From: a bacterium | Lineage (GTDB): Bacteria; Bacillota; Bacilli; Lactobacillales; Streptococcaceae | Assembly (NCBI GenBank): GCA_905221035.1 | Contig: CAJNBP010000003.1 | Location: 62,001 to 126,000, forward strand | Direction of reading: 5' to 3' | Length of the DNA stretch: 64,000 bases | Shown: one piece after another, positions 28,335-37,639 of the stretch | How positions within the stretch are numbered: position 1 is the stretch's first letter | Layout of the letters: each line of letters opens with the position of its first letter | Translations under genes and position numbers: made by a program | The notes under the pieces: generated by a model | Told to the model about the DNA's origin: nothing | Database searches by the model: none | What the model saw: the letters and a program-made list of their open reading frames with translations, nothing else

Positions 28335-29301
28335 TTCTTACAACTCCTGACCAACGAGAGGCCTCTTCTTGAATTTTCTTAGCAGCTCCGTAGTACAAAT
28401 CTTTTAGGATTTCTTCAGCTGTTTCTTCTTTGGAAACAAGCCCCGCAATTTGACCTGCCATGACAGATCCGCCATCCACATCTCCGTGAACAACTGCTTT
28501 GGCTAGGGCACCTGCTCCCATTTGTTCAAAGATTTCCAAATCAGGATTTTCCTGTTTAAAGGCATCTTTCTCAGCCTTTTCAAAATCACGAGTCAATTGA
28601 TTTTTAATAGCACGAACAGCATGGCCAAAGTGTTGGGCTGAAATCGTAGTATCAATATCTCTCGCTTTTAAAATCTTGGCCTTGTAATTTGGATGGGCAT
28701 TAGACTCTTTTGCAACGACAAAACGCGTTCCAACCTGAACAGCCTCTGCACCTAGCATAAAGCCAGCCGCAGCACCTTCACCATCCGCAATCCCTCCTGC
28801 AGCAATAACAGGAATAGATACAGCTGCAGCTACCTGACGCACCAAGGTCATGGTTGTTAATTTACCGATATGCCCCCCAGCTTCCATTCCTTCTGCAATA
28901 ACAGCGTCCGCACCGATTTTTTCCATACGTTTAGCTAGAGCCACACTTGGCACAACAGGAATCACTGTAATGCCAGCTTCATGGAAGCGTTCCATGTATT
29001 TACCAGGATTTCCTGCTCCTGTTGTAACCACCTTAACACCTTCCTCGATAACGAGGTCTACAATATCTTCCACAAAGGGAGACAAGAGCATGATGTTGAC
29101 ACCAAAGGGTTTATCCGTCAATAATTTGATTTTATCAATATTAGCCTTGACAACTTCTTTAGGGGCATTTCCCCCACCGATAATGCCTAGCCCTCCAGCC
29201 TTGGAAACAGCCCCTGCCAAATCACCATCAGCAACCCAGGCCATTCCTCCTTGAAAGATAGGATAATCAATGTTCAATAATTCTGTAATACGCGTTTTCA
29301 T
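28327..29301 (-). CDS. fabK: Enoyl-ACP reductase II (FMN-dependent)
   Basis: Last step of the elongation cycle in pneumococcus-like streptococci, which use the FMN enzyme FabK instead of FabI. The 324-residue TIM-barrel shows YPIFQGGMAWVADGDLA, a phosphate-binding VIAAGGIADG, and GAEAVQVGTRFV. Nitronate monooxygenases share this fold, but the fab context makes FabK secure. A FabT-like palindrome (29348-29364) lies upstream, so it begins a second transcription unit in the cluster. AcpP and a BOX element are upstream. Confidence 0.95.
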   Translation of the reverse strand: MKTRITELLNIDYPIFQGGMAWVADGDLAGAVSKAGGLGIIGGGNAPKEVVKANIDKIKLLTDKPFGVNIMLLSPFVEDIVDLVIEEGVKVVTTGAGNPGKYMERFHEAGITVIPVVPSVALAKRMEKIGADAVIAEGMEAGGHIGKLTTMTLVRQVAAAVSIPVIAAGGIADGEGAAAGFMLGAEAVQVGTRFVVAKESNAHPNYKAKILKARDIDTTISAQHFGHAVRAIKNQLTRDFEKAEKDAFKQENPDLEIFEQMGAGALAKAVVHGDVDGGSVMAGQIAGLVSKEETAEEILKDLYYGAAKKIQEEASRWSGVVRND

Positions 29302-29347
29302 AGTGCCTCCATCATTTCTTGCTTACGTAATAGTTCGATACTGTCAT

Positions 29348-29364
29348 AATTTGAAAATCAAACT
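29348..29364 (-). promoter_or_regulatory. FabT-like operator upstream of fabK
   Basis: The palindrome TTTGATTTTCAAA (29350-29362) with AT-rich flanks agrees with the FabT operator described upstream of fabT and fabK in streptococci. It lies about 50 nt before fabK. A matching -35/-10 pair is not clear. Binding is inferred. Confidence 0.65.
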
Positions 29365-29380
29365 ATTGCCTAAACAAGAG

Positions 29381-29400
29381 GGAGCGGGTTTCCCTACTCC
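29381..29400 (-). other. Terminator-like hairpin downstream of acpP
   Basis: GGAG..GGG/CCC.CTCC arms form an imperfect stem with only a weak U-rich tail on the minus strand. It lies between the BOX element and the FabT-like site and may partly attenuate read-through from acpP to fabK. Confidence 0.35.
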
Positions 29401-29420
29401 TTCTATTTATATTCTGCTTA

Positions 29421-29526
29421 TACTCTTCGAAAATCAAATTCAAACCACGTCAGCGTCACCTTGCCGTACTCAAGTACAGCCTGCGGCTAGCTTCCTAGTT
29501 TGCTCTTTGATTTTCATTGAGTATTA
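29421..29526 (+). repeat. BOX element, boxA-boxC form, between acpP and fabK
   Basis: Starts TACTCTTCGAAAATC and ends TTTTCATTGAGTATTA, with boxA and boxC cores and no boxB. It is inside the fatty acid gene cluster. The terminal TTA is the complement of the acpP stop codon TAA, so the element end and the gene end coincide. Confidence 0.88.
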
Positions 29527-29748
29527 TTTTGTTTGCTCTTCAACGTAGGCAACCAAGTCACCAACTGTTTTCAAGTCATCTTCTGCTTCGATTTGGATAT
29601 CAAAAGCATCTTCGATTTCTGAGATTACTTGGAACAAGTCCAATGAATCTGCGTCCAAATCATCAAAAGTTGATTCAAGTGTTACTTCTGATGCGTCTTT
29701 TCCAAGTTCTTCAACGATAATTTCTTGTACTTTTTCAAATACTGCCAT
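29524..29748 (-). CDS. acpP: Acyl carrier protein
   Basis: Carries growing acyl chains on a 4'-phosphopantetheine arm. The 74-residue acidic four-helix protein has the attachment site Ser35 in [12 protein letters not shown]. Streptococci also have a second ACP elsewhere; this copy is the one in the fab cluster. It lies 58 nt after fabH with AGGAG before the ATG. Confidence 0.96.
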   Translation of the reverse strand: MAVFEKVQEIIVEELGKDASEVTLESTFDDLDADSLDLFQVISEIEDAFDIQIEAEDDLKTVGDLVAYVEEQTK

Positions 29749-29806
29749 GATAGGACTCCTTTAAAATAAATAGTTTTTTATAACAATGTGTTCACCACAT
29801 GATTAC

Positions 29807-30781
29807 CTAAATTGTAAGAATGAGCGTGCCCCATGTCAAGCCTCCACCGAAGCCTGATAGAAGAACAGTTTGGCTACCATCTAGAGGGATGAGACCTTGT
29901 TCTACACACTCTGAAAGTAAAATCGGGATACTGGCTGCACTAGTATTGCCATATTCCATCATATTGGCTGGAAGTTTATCTCGGTCGACACCGATTTTTC
30001 TAGCCATCTTATCCAAGATACGGTCATTGGCCTGATGAAGTAGCAGATAATCCAAGTCTGTCGCCTCTATAGGAGACTCATCAATAGTCTGTTTGATAGA
30101 CTTGGCTACATCCCGAATGGCAAAATCAAAGACTGCGCGTCCATCCATCTTCAAAAATGAATCTGCATTTTCTTGATCTGAAAATGGAGAATGCAAGCCT
30201 GAATGTCCATAGGTCAGACACTCACTACGACTCCCATCACTATTGAGACTCTCAGCCAAGAAATGCTCTCGCTCGCTAGCTTCTAGCAAGACGCCACCAG
30301 CACCATCTCCAAACAATACAGCTGTTGATCGGTCTGACCAATCGACTGCCTTAGAGAGGGTTTCACTACCAAGCACCAAACCTTTTTGAAAGCGACCAGA
30401 AGCGATAAACTTTTCAGCAGTTGACAAGGCAAATACAAATCCACTACAAGCAGCTGTTAGGTCAAAAGCAAAGGCCTTATTGGCACCAATATTAGCTTGG
30501 ACACGAGCAGCTGTAGAGGGCATCATCGAATCTGGAGTGATGGTGGCTAGAATGATAAAATCCAGCTCTTCCCCTGTGATTCCAGCTTTTTCCATCAGTT
30601 TCTTCGCAACCTCTGTAGCCAAATCACTAGTAGATTCTGTTCTTGAAATATGCCTTTGTCGTATTCCCGTCCGACTTGAAATCCACTCATCATTGGTATC
30701 CATAATCTGGGCCAAATCATGATTTGTAACCACTTGCTCTGGAACATAATGAGCAACCTGGCTTATTTTTGCAAAAGCCAT
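29807..30781 (-). CDS. fabH: 3-oxoacyl-ACP synthase III
   Basis: Starts each chain by condensing acetyl-CoA (or branched primers) with malonyl-ACP. The 324 residues show the catalytic Cys in [13 protein letters not shown] (near 112), His in [11 protein letters not shown] (near 250) and Asn in [10 protein letters not shown] (near 280). The ATG overlaps the fabT stop by one base, so both are translated from the FabT-controlled message. Confidence 0.96.
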   Translation of the reverse strand: MAFAKISQVAHYVPEQVVTNHDLAQIMDTNDEWISSRTGIRQRHISRTESTSDLATEVAKKLMEKAGITGEELDFIILATITPDSMMPSTAARVQANIGANKAFAFDLTAACSGFVFALSTAEKFIASGRFQKGLVLGSETLSKAVDWSDRSTAVLFGDGAGGVLLEASEREHFLAESLNSDGSRSECLTYGHSGLHSPFSDQENADSFLKMDGRAVFDFAIRDVAKSIKQTIDESPIEATDLDYLLLHQANDRILDKMARKIGVDRDKLPANMMEYGNTSAASIPILLSECVEQGLIPLDGSQTVLLSGFGGGLTWGTLILTI

Positions 30782-31215
30782 TATTTCAAATCCTCCAAAA
30801 ATTGATAAAGCTTAGTCAAACCTTTGCTCATAACTTCAGTTTCTTCCTTGCTCATACCGTCAATAATATTTTCGACCATAGCTTTATGGAAGCGTTTATG
30901 AAGTCTATGAACCAAGCGACCTTTCTTTGTCAAATGCAGATGTACCACACGACGATCCTGCTCTGAGCGAATGCGTTCAATGTAGCCCTTGCGTTCAAGA
31001 TTATTCAAACTCGTCGTAACCGTCCCAAGAGTCACCATCAACTCTTTCGACACTTGACTTGGTGTCACATCTGGAAATTTCCCAATTACATCGATTGTAT
31101 GAACTTCTTTGATGGAGATATCTTTGAAACGACTACCCCTCAAGCTAACTTCCTCGATAACGAGGACATTGTTAAATATAGATGTTAAATATTCATTAAT
31201 TCGTTGGTAGTCCAA
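30781..31215 (-). CDS. fabT: MarR-family repressor of fatty acid synthesis FabT
   Basis: Winged-helix regulator that, with acyl-ACP as corepressor, represses the fab cluster. The residues [19 protein letters not shown] form the recognition helix region and [14 protein letters not shown] the wing. I place the start at a TTG at 31215 ([14 protein letters not shown], 144 residues): AGGAGG (31225-31230) lies 9 bases before it. The reading frame is open to 31236, but that part only encodes the ribosome binding site. It is preceded by a strong promoter and a FabT-like operator, consistent with autoregulation. Confidence 0.93.
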   Translation of the reverse strand: MDYQRINEYLTSIFNNVLVIEEVSLRGSRFKDISIKEVHTIDVIGKFPDVTPSQVSKELMVTLGTVTTSLNNLERKGYIERIRSEQDRRVVHLHLTKKGRLVHRLHKRFHKAMVENIIDGMSKEETEVMSKGLTKLYQFLEDLK

Positions 31216-31240
31216 TCTCTTTTCCCTCCTTTTCAAAAAA

Positions 31241-31255
31241 CTTTCACAATCAAAA
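31241..31255 (-). promoter_or_regulatory. FabT-like operator in the fabT leader
   Basis: TTTTGATTGTGAAAG on the minus strand is an imperfect palindrome similar to the site before fabK. It would lie at about +8 to +22 of the transcript from the promoter at 31270-31298, suitable for autorepression. Inferred from pattern and family knowledge. Confidence 0.6.
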
Positions 31256-31269
31256 CATTTGACAAAAGA

Positions 31270-31298
31270 ATTATATCAAACTTCAAAGAATGGTGCAA
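31270..31298 (-). promoter_or_regulatory. fabT promoter
   Basis: TTGCAC (31293-31298), 17-nt spacer, TATAAT (31270-31275) on the minus strand, between fabM and fabT. Confidence 0.78.
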
Positions 31299-31306
31299 GT
31301 ATTTTC

Positions 31307-32092
31307 TTATTTTCCTGTAAATTTCGGTCTTCTTCTCTCCGAATGAGCCCGCACTCCCTCTTTGAAATCCTCTGTTTGGGCTAAGGATTCCTGTAGATTC
31401 AATTCTAAAGCAGCATAATTCTGCCAATCTTTGAATTGGCTCTCCCAGACCAACTTCTTGATGGCAGCATATGAATTAGCTGACCCTCGTCTCAATTTTT
31501 TAAGAAGCTGTTCTCTCGTTTTTTCAAGTTTATCAGCTTCACAGACGCGGTAAACCAGCCCCCACTCTAAAGCTTTGTCTACTGTTAAAGCCTCTCCTGT
31601 CATGGCTAATTGAGCAGCACGCGTCACACCAATACTTCGACTCAAGAGGTGAATCCCCCCTGCATCTGGAGCCAAACCAACTCCAACAAAGGCTTGAATA
31701 AACTTAGCCTTATCCGTTGCCAAACAGAAATCTGCGGCAACAGCCATATTGGCTGCGGCACCTGCAACAGCTCCATCAACTTCCATCAAGACAGGTTTGG
31801 CAATTTGCTTGATTTTATAAGAAATAGTATTGACCAATTCTGCGATTTTCGTTAATGATGGAATATCATCCTCATCCACTGCCCGCTTCATCTCTACTAA
31901 ATCTCCCCCAACTGAGAAGACTTTGCCATTCGCATTAATCAAGATAAAATGCACAACTGGATTCTCTTCCGCCAGAGTCAAGGCTTCTAAAATCTCCTCA
32001 CACATGGGGATATGGAAACCATTCGCAACCTCAGGACGGTTTAAGGTAAGGATTGCCAAATCTTCTTCAAGCTGATAAATAATGTGTTCCAT
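31307..32092 (-). CDS. fabM: Trans-2-decenoyl-ACP isomerase FabM (enoyl-CoA hydratase fold)
   Basis: Isomerises trans-2 to cis-3 decenoyl-ACP, the branch point for unsaturated fatty acids in streptococci. The 261-residue crotonase-fold protein shows [10 protein letters not shown] (oxyanion hole, about 60-69) and [19 protein letters not shown] (about 106-124). The annotation as FabM rests on position directly upstream of fabT and overall sequence, not on a unique motif; generic enoyl-CoA hydratase is the fallback. The start is the ATG at 32092 with AAGGAG before it; the in-frame TTG three bases upstream is not needed. Confidence 0.92.
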   Translation of the reverse strand: MEHIIYQLEEDLAILTLNRPEVANGFHIPMCEEILEALTLAEENPVVHFILINANGKVFSVGGDLVEMKRAVDEDDIPSLTKIAELVNTISYKIKQIAKPVLMEVDGAVAGAAANMAVAADFCLATDKAKFIQAFVGVGLAPDAGGIHLLSRSIGVTRAAQLAMTGEALTVDKALEWGLVYRVCEADKLEKTREQLLKKLRRGSANSYAAIKKLVWESQFKDWQNYAALELNLQESLAQTEDFKEGVRAHSERRRPKFTGK

Positions 32093-32242
32093 CAAGACTC
32101 CTTTTATTTTATAAGCGATTTAAATTATTTTATTATCAAAGTATATCTTTTTTGAAATCAGAAAGCAAGAAAAAATCAACTGAAAGTGTCTCGGCCGATA
32201 AGAAAGACTCACTTTGTCCTAGAAAGCATCTTATTTTCTTCA

Positions 32243-32271
32243 TTGAAAAAAGGCTTTCTTTCTGCTATAAT
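32243..32271 (+). promoter_or_regulatory. Aspartokinase gene promoter
   Basis: TTGAAA (32243-32248), 17-nt spacer, TATAAT (32266-32271) with TGC before the -10 (extended). It is 30 nt before the start codon. Confidence 0.8.
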
Positions 32272-32300
32272 CGTATAAAATACTTACTTTAGGAGTTCTT

Positions 32301-33665
32301 ATGAAAGTTGTTAAATTTGGAGGTAGCTCTCTTGCCTCTGCTGGTCAATTAGAAAAAGTTTTAAACATTGTAAAAAGCGATTCTGAGCGCCGTTTTGTAG
32401 TTGTTTCTGCACCTGGGAAACGCAATGCTGAAGATACTAAAGTTACGGATGCCTTGATTAAATACTACCGCGACTATGTTGCTGGTAACGATATTAGCAA
32501 AAGTCAAAGCTGGATTATCGACCGCTATGCTGCTATGGTTAGTGAACTAGGACTAAAACCTGCTGTTCTAGAAAAAATTTCTAAAAGTATTCGTGCCTTA
32601 GCCACTCTTCCTATTGAAGAAAATGAATTTCTCTATGATACCTTCCTAGCAGCCGGTGAAAATAACAATGCCAAATTGATTGCTGCCTATTTTAACCAAA
32701 ATGGTCTCGATGCACGCTATGTGCACCCTAGAGAAGCTGGTATTGTAGTCACAAGTGAACCTGGTCACGCTCGCATCATTCCATCAAGTTATGACAAGAT
32801 TGAGGAATTGACAAATGCCAATGAAGTTCTTGTCATTCCTGGTTTCTTTGGTGTTACTAAGGAAAATCAAATCTGTACTTTCTCACGTGGAGGCTCTGAT
32901 ATCACTGGTTCTATCATTGCTGCTGGGGTTAAAGCTGACCTTTATGAAAACTTTACGGACGTTGATGGTATCTTTGCGGCTCACCCAGGAATTATTCACC
33001 AACCACACTCGATCCCTGAGTTGACCTACCGTGAAATGCGTGAATTGGCCTATGCAGGATTCTCAGTTCTTCATGACGAAGCCCTTTTACCTGCCTACCG
33101 TGGAAAAATCCCTCTTGTCATTAAGAATACCAACAACCCTGATCATCCGGGTACTCGTATCGTTCTAAAACATAGTAGTGACAAGTTCCCAGTTGTGGGA
33201 ATTGCCGGTGACTCTGGCTTTGTCAGCATCAACATGTCTAAATATCTCATGAACCGTGAGGTTGGATTTGGACGCAAGGTTCTTCAAATCCTTGAAGATC
33301 TTAACATCGGTTGGGAACATATGCCAACAGGTATCGACGATCTTTCAATCATTCTCCGTTCTCGTGAACTAACTCCTATCAAGGAAGAAGAAATCCTTCG
33401 TCAGTTGGTGCAAAAAGCTGAAGTAGACCATGCAGAAATCGAACACGACCTTTCAATCATTATGATTGTTGGCGAAAAGATGAAGAGTCACATCGGAGTA
33501 ACTGCTACTGCGACACGCGCTCTATCTGAAAACAAGATCAACATCCAGATGATGTCTCAAGGTTCTAGTGAAGTTTCTATCATGTTTGTTGTTCATAAAG
33601 ACCAAGAAAAAGCAGCTATTAAAGCCCTCTACAATGCCTTTTTCGGTGAAAGTAAGGAAGACTAG
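32301..33665 (+). CDS. lysC: Aspartate kinase
   Basis: Phosphorylates aspartate, the first step toward lysine, threonine and methionine. The 454 residues begin with the kinase signature VVKFGGSSLASAGQ, continue with FSRGGSDITGSIIAAG (substrate site, about 198-213), and end with two ACT regulatory domains (about 300-450) including GVTATATRALSENKINIQMMSQGSSE. Feedback inhibition is likely from the ACT domains, but which amino acid cannot be read. It is followed after 2 nt by the DUF956 gene. Confidence 0.93.
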   Translation: MKVVKFGGSSLASAGQLEKVLNIVKSDSERRFVVVSAPGKRNAEDTKVTDALIKYYRDYVAGNDISKSQSWIIDRYAAMVSELGLKPAVLEKISKSIRALATLPIEENEFLYDTFLAAGENNNAKLIAAYFNQNGLDARYVHPREAGIVVTSEPGHARIIPSSYDKIEELTNANEVLVIPGFFGVTKENQICTFSRGGSDITGSIIAAGVKADLYENFTDVDGIFAAHPGIIHQPHSIPELTYREMRELAYAGFSVLHDEALLPAYRGKIPLVIKNTNNPDHPGTRIVLKHSSDKFPVVGIAGDSGFVSINMSKYLMNREVGFGRKVLQILEDLNIGWEHMPTGIDDLSIILRSRELTPIKEEEILRQLVQKAEVDHAEIEHDLSIIMIVGEKMKSHIGVTATATRALSENKINIQMMSQGSSEVSIMFVVHKDQEKAAIKALYNAFFGESKED

Positions 33666-33667
33666 AC

Positions 33668-34039
33668 ATGGCCCAATCTCTTAACAAAACAGTGCTCCTC
33701 AATACAACAGGCACCTCCTACCTCTCTATAGCTGGGAAAGTTGGGAAATTCCTAGTCGGAGATCAGGCTCTGGAATTTTACCCAGATGTCAATGTTGAAC
33801 AATTTATCCAGATCCCTTGGAGCCATATCAACCAAATTGGAGCTAACGTTTCTGGTCGCAAAATCAGTCGCCACTTCGAAGTCTTTACAGACAGAGGAAA
33901 ATTCCTCTTCGCTTCAAAAGATTCAGGTGCCATTCTTAAAATTGCACGCGAAAAACTGGGCAATGACAAGGTCGTCAAACTTCCTACCCTGATTCAGACA
34001 ATTAGTCAAAAATTTAAAAATCTATTTGCAAAAAAGTAG
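33668..34039 (+). CDS. DUF956 family protein (ManO-like)
   Basis: A 123-residue soluble protein of the DUF956 family, whose members are often linked to mannose-type PTS operons (ManO); here it instead follows aspartokinase after 2 nt. Visible are SLNKTVLLNTTGTSYL at the start, IPWSHINQIGANV in the middle (PH-like beta core) and a lysine-rich C-terminus. The biochemical role is unknown. The serS promoter begins inside its last codons. Confidence 0.8.
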   Translation: MAQSLNKTVLLNTTGTSYLSIAGKVGKFLVGDQALEFYPDVNVEQFIQIPWSHINQIGANVSGRKISRHFEVFTDRGKFLFASKDSGAILKIAREKLGNDKVVKLPTLIQTISQKFKNLFAKK

Positions 34040-34054
34040 AAACTTTAGTATAAT
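34026..34054 (+). promoter_or_regulatory. serS promoter
   Basis: TTGCAA (34026-34031), 17-nt spacer, TATAAT (34049-34054); the -35 overlaps the end of the DUF956 reading frame. Confidence 0.8.
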
Positions 34055-34060
34055 CATAGC

Positions 34061-34240
34061 AACGGATAAGTAGGTTATCTTCTTCTTTCAGAAAGTCTGC
34101 GGGTGATGCGAGCAGATAGGAGGGATAGGTGAAATTCTACCGTTAGTAACAATTACATACACAATCAAGTGCACACCTGTGAAGTTGGATGGAACCGTGG
34201 CCCTGCCACTCCAACGCTTTGTCAGGTGTGCTTTTTTCAT
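34061..34240 (+). ncRNA. T-box leader (tRNA-Ser responsive) of serS
   Basis: The leader has stem I features (AAGTAGGTTAT near 34068 and GATGCGAGCAG near 34104) and the T-box core TGGAACCGTGG at 34190-34200. The terminator arms GCACACCTG (34171-34179) and CAGGTGTGC (34223-34231) plus a run of six T enclose the T-box core, so binding of uncharged tRNA would favour the antiterminator. A likely specifier is TCT (Ser) in the segment TTCTACC near 34136; this choice is inference, but the downstream serS gene supports it. Confidence 0.9.
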
Positions 34241-34252
34241 AAAGGAGTTCTT

Positions 34253-35527
34253 ATGTTAGATATCAAACGTATTCGTACAGACTTTGATGCTGTCGCAGAA
34301 AAATTGGCTACACGTGGTGTAGATGCTGCTGTCTTGAATGAGATGAAAGAAATCGATGCTAAACGTCGTGACATTTTGGTCAAGGTTGAAACTTTAAAAG
34401 CAGAACGTAACACAGTTTCAGCTGAGATTGCTCAAGCCAAACGCAACAAGGAAAATGCAGATGACAAGATTGCTGCCATGCAAACCCTATCTGCTGAAGT
34501 CAAAGCCTTGGATGCCGAATTGACAGAAATCGATGCTAAATTGACAGAATTTACAACGACTCTTCCAAACATACCAGCTGACAGTGTTCCTATTGGGGCT
34601 GATGAAGACGACAATGTGGAAGTTCGCCGTTGGGGTACTCCGCGCGAGTTTGACTTCGAACCTAAAGCTCATTGGGATCTTGGTGAAGACTTGGGTATCC
34701 TTGACTGGGAACGTGGAGGTAAGGTAACGGGTGCTCGCTTTCTCTTCTATAAAGGCCTCGGTGCTCGTTTGGAACGTGCTATCTACAACTTTATGTTGGA
34801 TGAGCATGGCAAAGAAGGCTATACTGAAGTCATCACACCATATATGGTTAACCATGACTCTATGTTTGGTACGGGTCAATATCCAAAATTCAAGGAAGAC
34901 ACTTTTGAACTCAGCGACAGCAATTATGTCCTTATTCCTACAGCTGAAGTTCCTCTGACAAACTACTACCGTGATGAAATCCTTGATGGTAAAGACCTGC
35001 CAATCTACTTCACTGCTATGAGTCCATCATTCCGTTCTGAGGCTGGTTCTGCTGGTCGTGATACTCGTGGCTTGATTCGTTTGCACCAATTCCACAAGGT
35101 TGAAATGGTTAAATTTGCCAAGCCAGAAGAATCTTACGAAGAATTGGAAAAAATGACAGCCAACGCTGAAAATATCCTTCAAAAACTGAACCTTCCATAC
35201 CGTGTCGTTGCTCTCTCTACAGGAGATATGGGCTTCTCAGCTGCTAAAACTTACGACTTAGAAGTTTGGATTCCAGCGCAAAATACTTATCGTGAAATCT
35301 CAAGCTGTTCAAACACAGAAGATTTCCAAGCCCGTCGTGCCCAAATCCGTTACCGTGATGAAGCAGATGGCAAGGTTAAATTGCTCCACACCTTGAACGG
35401 TTCTGGACTTGCAGTTGGACGTACAGTGGCTGCTATTCTTGAAAACTACCAAAACGCAGATGGTTCTGTAACCATTCCAGAAGCACTTCGTCCATATATG
35501 GGTGGCGCTGAAGTTATCAAACCATAA
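34253..35527 (+). CDS. serS: Seryl-tRNA synthetase
   Basis: Class II synthetase of 424 residues. It has the N-terminal antiparallel coiled coil (about 25-105), motif 2 [20 protein letters not shown] (about 257-276) and motif 3 [18 protein letters not shown] (about 380-397). The frame is open upstream to 34169, but that stretch is the T-box terminator; the ATG at 34253 has AAAGGAG before it. Controlled by the T-box leader. Confidence 0.97.
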   Translation: MLDIKRIRTDFDAVAEKLATRGVDAAVLNEMKEIDAKRRDILVKVETLKAERNTVSAEIAQAKRNKENADDKIAAMQTLSAEVKALDAELTEIDAKLTEFTTTLPNIPADSVPIGADEDDNVEVRRWGTPREFDFEPKAHWDLGEDLGILDWERGGKVTGARFLFYKGLGARLERAIYNFMLDEHGKEGYTEVITPYMVNHDSMFGTGQYPKFKEDTFELSDSNYVLIPTAEVPLTNYYRDEILDGKDLPIYFTAMSPSFRSEAGSAGRDTRGLIRLHQFHKVEMVKFAKPEESYEELEKMTANAENILQKLNLPYRVVALSTGDMGFSAAKTYDLEVWIPAQNTYREISSCSNTEDFQARRAQIRYRDEADGKVKLLHTLNGSGLAVGRTVAAILENYQNADGSVTIPEALRPYMGGAEVIKP

Positions 35528-35532
35528 AAAAT

Positions 35533-35566
35533 AAGGTTTAGCTATTTCTAGCTAGACCTTTTTTCG
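35533..35566. terminator. Bidirectional terminator between serS and the TDT transporter gene
   Basis: AAGGTTTAGCTA (35533-35544) and TAGCTAGACCTT (35549-35560) form a 12-bp stem with T-rich ends on both strands. The stop codon of the facing transporter gene lies inside the stem. Confidence 0.8.
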
Positions 35567-36451
35567 TAACCAAATCAGATAAGAGCCTAATACAAAGAAT
35601 AAAATAGTTAGGCATATAACAGTTTCAACCACTACCAGATAATCCAGAAATGGGAGTTTCAAGATTCCCTGAGCCATCTTGAGCGAGGTAGCCGTGATAA
35701 TGGTTGGGAAGGTGAGGGCTGAAAAAGCTGGTTGAAAGCCTTGTTTTAAAATATTTGGCAGACGAGTTAAAACAAAGAAAAAGAAGGATTGAGACGCCAA
35801 AATCATGGCAATCAGGAGCCAAGTCGGTAGGCTGGCTCCTCCAACTCGAACTAGAGAAGCCAAGAGTAGAGAGAAGGGAGCACAGTAGATTCCTTCTTGT
35901 CCAAGCATGGCTAGTGGGAGCGGATGTTTCTTTAAATCACTATAAATAAGGGGATAAAGATAGAAGGTCAAGAGAAAACCAAAACTCAAGGTCGCATAGG
36001 CAATCTCGATAATGCCTACCAGTGGATAAGTCAAGGCTGCCACTGCTATTCCCACATAGAGAACCGTCCAGCTCGGTGTCGCATTAACTCTCTTACCAGG
36101 ACAGGCAAATTCGATGGTAAAACCAGCAATCAGGGCCACATCCAAGAGAAATGAAAACCACCAGAGCCCTTGCGCTACTATAGGAAAATGAGGAAACACA
36201 CGAAAGACATAGGTCGATAAAATCATCCCAGCCATAGGAAAAGTGGCCATCCCTGACAAAAGAGGGGGCTTGGCCAATTCTTGCTTGGTTTCTTCCCAAT
36301 TGAGCAAATGAAAAATCAGAAAGAATATCCACAAAATCAAACCTGACATACTCAGTAGATGTGACAGAACAGGCACTGTATCTAAAACGAGATTCCCAGC
36401 TCCTGCCAAACCTAGCAAACAACCAGAAAATACTAAGGGGAGTTTTTTCAT
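35552..36451 (-). CDS. TDT-family (TehA/SLAC1-like) transporter
   Basis: A 299-residue polytopic membrane protein with about ten hydrophobic segments, of the tellurite-resistance/dicarboxylate transporter family. Members move anions such as sulfite, malate or C4-dicarboxylates; the substrate here is unknown. Marks include PLVFSGCLLGLAGAGN and GMATFPMAGMILSTY. The ATG at 36451 is chosen because the in-frame TTG at 36463 is followed at once by the GGAGG ribosome binding site. It has its own extended -10 promoter and is monocistronic. Confidence 0.82.
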   Translation of the reverse strand: MKKLPLVFSGCLLGLAGAGNLVLDTVPVLSHLLSMSGLILWIFFLIFHLLNWEETKQELAKPPLLSGMATFPMAGMILSTYVFRVFPHFPIVAQGLWWFSFLLDVALIAGFTIEFACPGKRVNATPSWTVLYVGIAVAALTYPLVGIIEIAYATLSFGFLLTFYLYPLIYSDLKKHPLPLAMLGQEGIYCAPFSLLLASLVRVGGASLPTWLLIAMILASQSFFFFVLTRLPNILKQGFQPAFSALTFPTIITATSLKMAQGILKLPFLDYLVVVETVICLTILFFVLGSYLIWLRKKV

Positions 36452-36479
36452 CCTAACCTCCAATAATCGTGTTAATTTC

Positions 36480-36488
36480 AGTATAGCA
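36480..36488 (-). promoter_or_regulatory. Promoter of the TDT transporter gene (extended -10)
   Basis: TGCTATACT on the minus strand, about 30 nt before the start codon. Confidence 0.5.
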
Positions 36489-36511
36489 TAAAAGCGCTTA
36501 AGTGAGGACTT

Positions 36512-36546
36512 AAAAAAACGAAGTTCAAAAATTCAAACTTCGTTTT
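36512..36546 (-). terminator. Terminator after the acyl-CoA dehydrogenase-like gene
   Basis: AAAACGAAGTT and AACTTCGTTTT form an 11-bp stem with a 10-nt loop and a U-tract on the minus strand. Confidence 0.8.
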
Positions 36547-36560
36547 TATTTTACTATTTT

Positions 36561-37625
36561 TTAACTCGTTGCTAAGATATGGCGCAACTGAACAGCGCTT
36601 GGAGAAACAATTGGAAGAAATGCTCCTTCATTCCATCGACGAATAAATCCAGATGTCGATTTACTAAAGTAGCCTCTACCACCACCTGCTTGTAACTCTA
36701 ATAGAAGACTCTGAGCAACAACATCCACAATGTCTATTCTTAACTGAAAGAGTTCACGCGGATTGGTAACAAAATAAGACCTGTCAGACAAACCTCGATA
36801 TAACTCTTGTCGAATAGCCTCTAACTGCTCGACCTGATGCTTCCACTCATCTGTTAATACACTGCGTTTCCCCAATTCTTTTTCTACTTCTGAGAGAGAA
36901 CGTTCAGCTAAACCAAAAGCTAGACCAAATTGGTAGCCTAAAAAAGCAGGACGATTTTGTGCCAAAAATTGATGAGCATCTTTTGATAAAATCCATTCCT
37001 CTTTCAAAAGGACCTTATTAAAAGTCAGAGCAGCCGTGTTTCCTCCTTGAAGAGAAACAAATTCTAAGTCTTCAGAACGACTAAAATTCTCTGCGTCTGA
37101 TGGTACAGCTACCACGTAACTTGTAGTTGGATCATCTGTAAAGCCTGCCACAAAAATAGTTAAGAATCGATCTCTTCGAGCGTTCGTTACCCATGGCAGT
37201 CTCCCTTTCAGATACAATTGTCCATTTTCTTCAATAATTCGAACATTCAGTTCCTCTAGGTCAGATAAATACTTAACGGCATTGGACAAGGCAGTAGCAC
37301 CTGCATATTCTCCAGACAAGAGTTTTTCCAGATAGCTTTCTTTAAAATAGGAATTTTCTGTATGGAGAATATTATCTATTAAAGTGCGTTGTCCCCATGA
37401 AATAAAAGAAGCTGTTAAGGAATGTTGTGCAAGTTCTGCAAGGATATCAATGACATCTTGATCACTTCCTCCTGAACCTCCGAGAGATTCCGGAACACCT
37501 ACACGAAAGGCTCCCTCTGCTGCAATTTTCTCAATCAGCTGCTCTCCAGCTTGACAAGACTGTTTGTCGATTTCATCAGCATGCTGGTCCAACCAGCTCA
37601 AAAATTCTTCTGAAAAAAATCCCAT
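36561..37625 (-). CDS. Acyl-CoA dehydrogenase-family flavoprotein, function unknown
   Basis: A 354-residue protein with the acyl-CoA dehydrogenase layout: N-terminal helical part with RVGVPESLGGSGGSDQDV (about 37-54), a middle beta domain (LKGRLPWVTNARRDRFLTIFV), and a C-terminal helical domain ending in LQAGGGRGYFSKSTSGFIRRW. It resembles the SfnB/DszC-like group of flavin-dependent oxidases as much as true beta-oxidation enzymes. The usual catalytic glutamate near the C-terminal GGRGY is not evident, so dehydrogenation of acyl-CoA is uncertain. No other beta-oxidation genes are present. It follows the AhpD-like gene after 14 nt, and one terminator ends both. Confidence 0.78.
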   Translation of the reverse strand: MGFFSEEFLSWLDQHADEIDKQSCQAGEQLIEKIAAEGAFRVGVPESLGGSGGSDQDVIDILAELAQHSLTASFISWGQRTLIDNILHTENSYFKESYLEKLLSGEYAGATALSNAVKYLSDLEELNVRIIEENGQLYLKGRLPWVTNARRDRFLTIFVAGFTDDPTTSYVVAVPSDAENFSRSEDLEFVSLQGGNTAALTFNKVLLKEEWILSKDAHQFLAQNRPAFLGYQFGLAFGLAERSLSEVEKELGKRSVLTDEWKHQVEQLEAIRQELYRGLSDRSYFVTNPRELFQLRIDIVDVVAQSLLLELQAGGGRGYFSKSTSGFIRRWNEGAFLPIVSPSAVQLRHILATS

Positions 37626-37639
37626 AGTCTTTCCTCCTT

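Noticed and set aside
31216..31236. Seven-residue N-terminal extension of FabT
   Set aside because: These codons are the AGGAGG ribosome binding site of the TTG start at 31215.
32096..32242. FabT-like site upstream of fabM (TTTGATAATAAAA)
   Set aside because: Only one half of the palindrome is convincing and no promoter of good spacing is seen next to it.
36497..36514. CiaR site (TTAAG direct repeat) upstream of the TDT transporter gene
   Set aside because: The two half-sites are 12 bp apart start to start; the CiaR pattern needs 11, so it is off phase.
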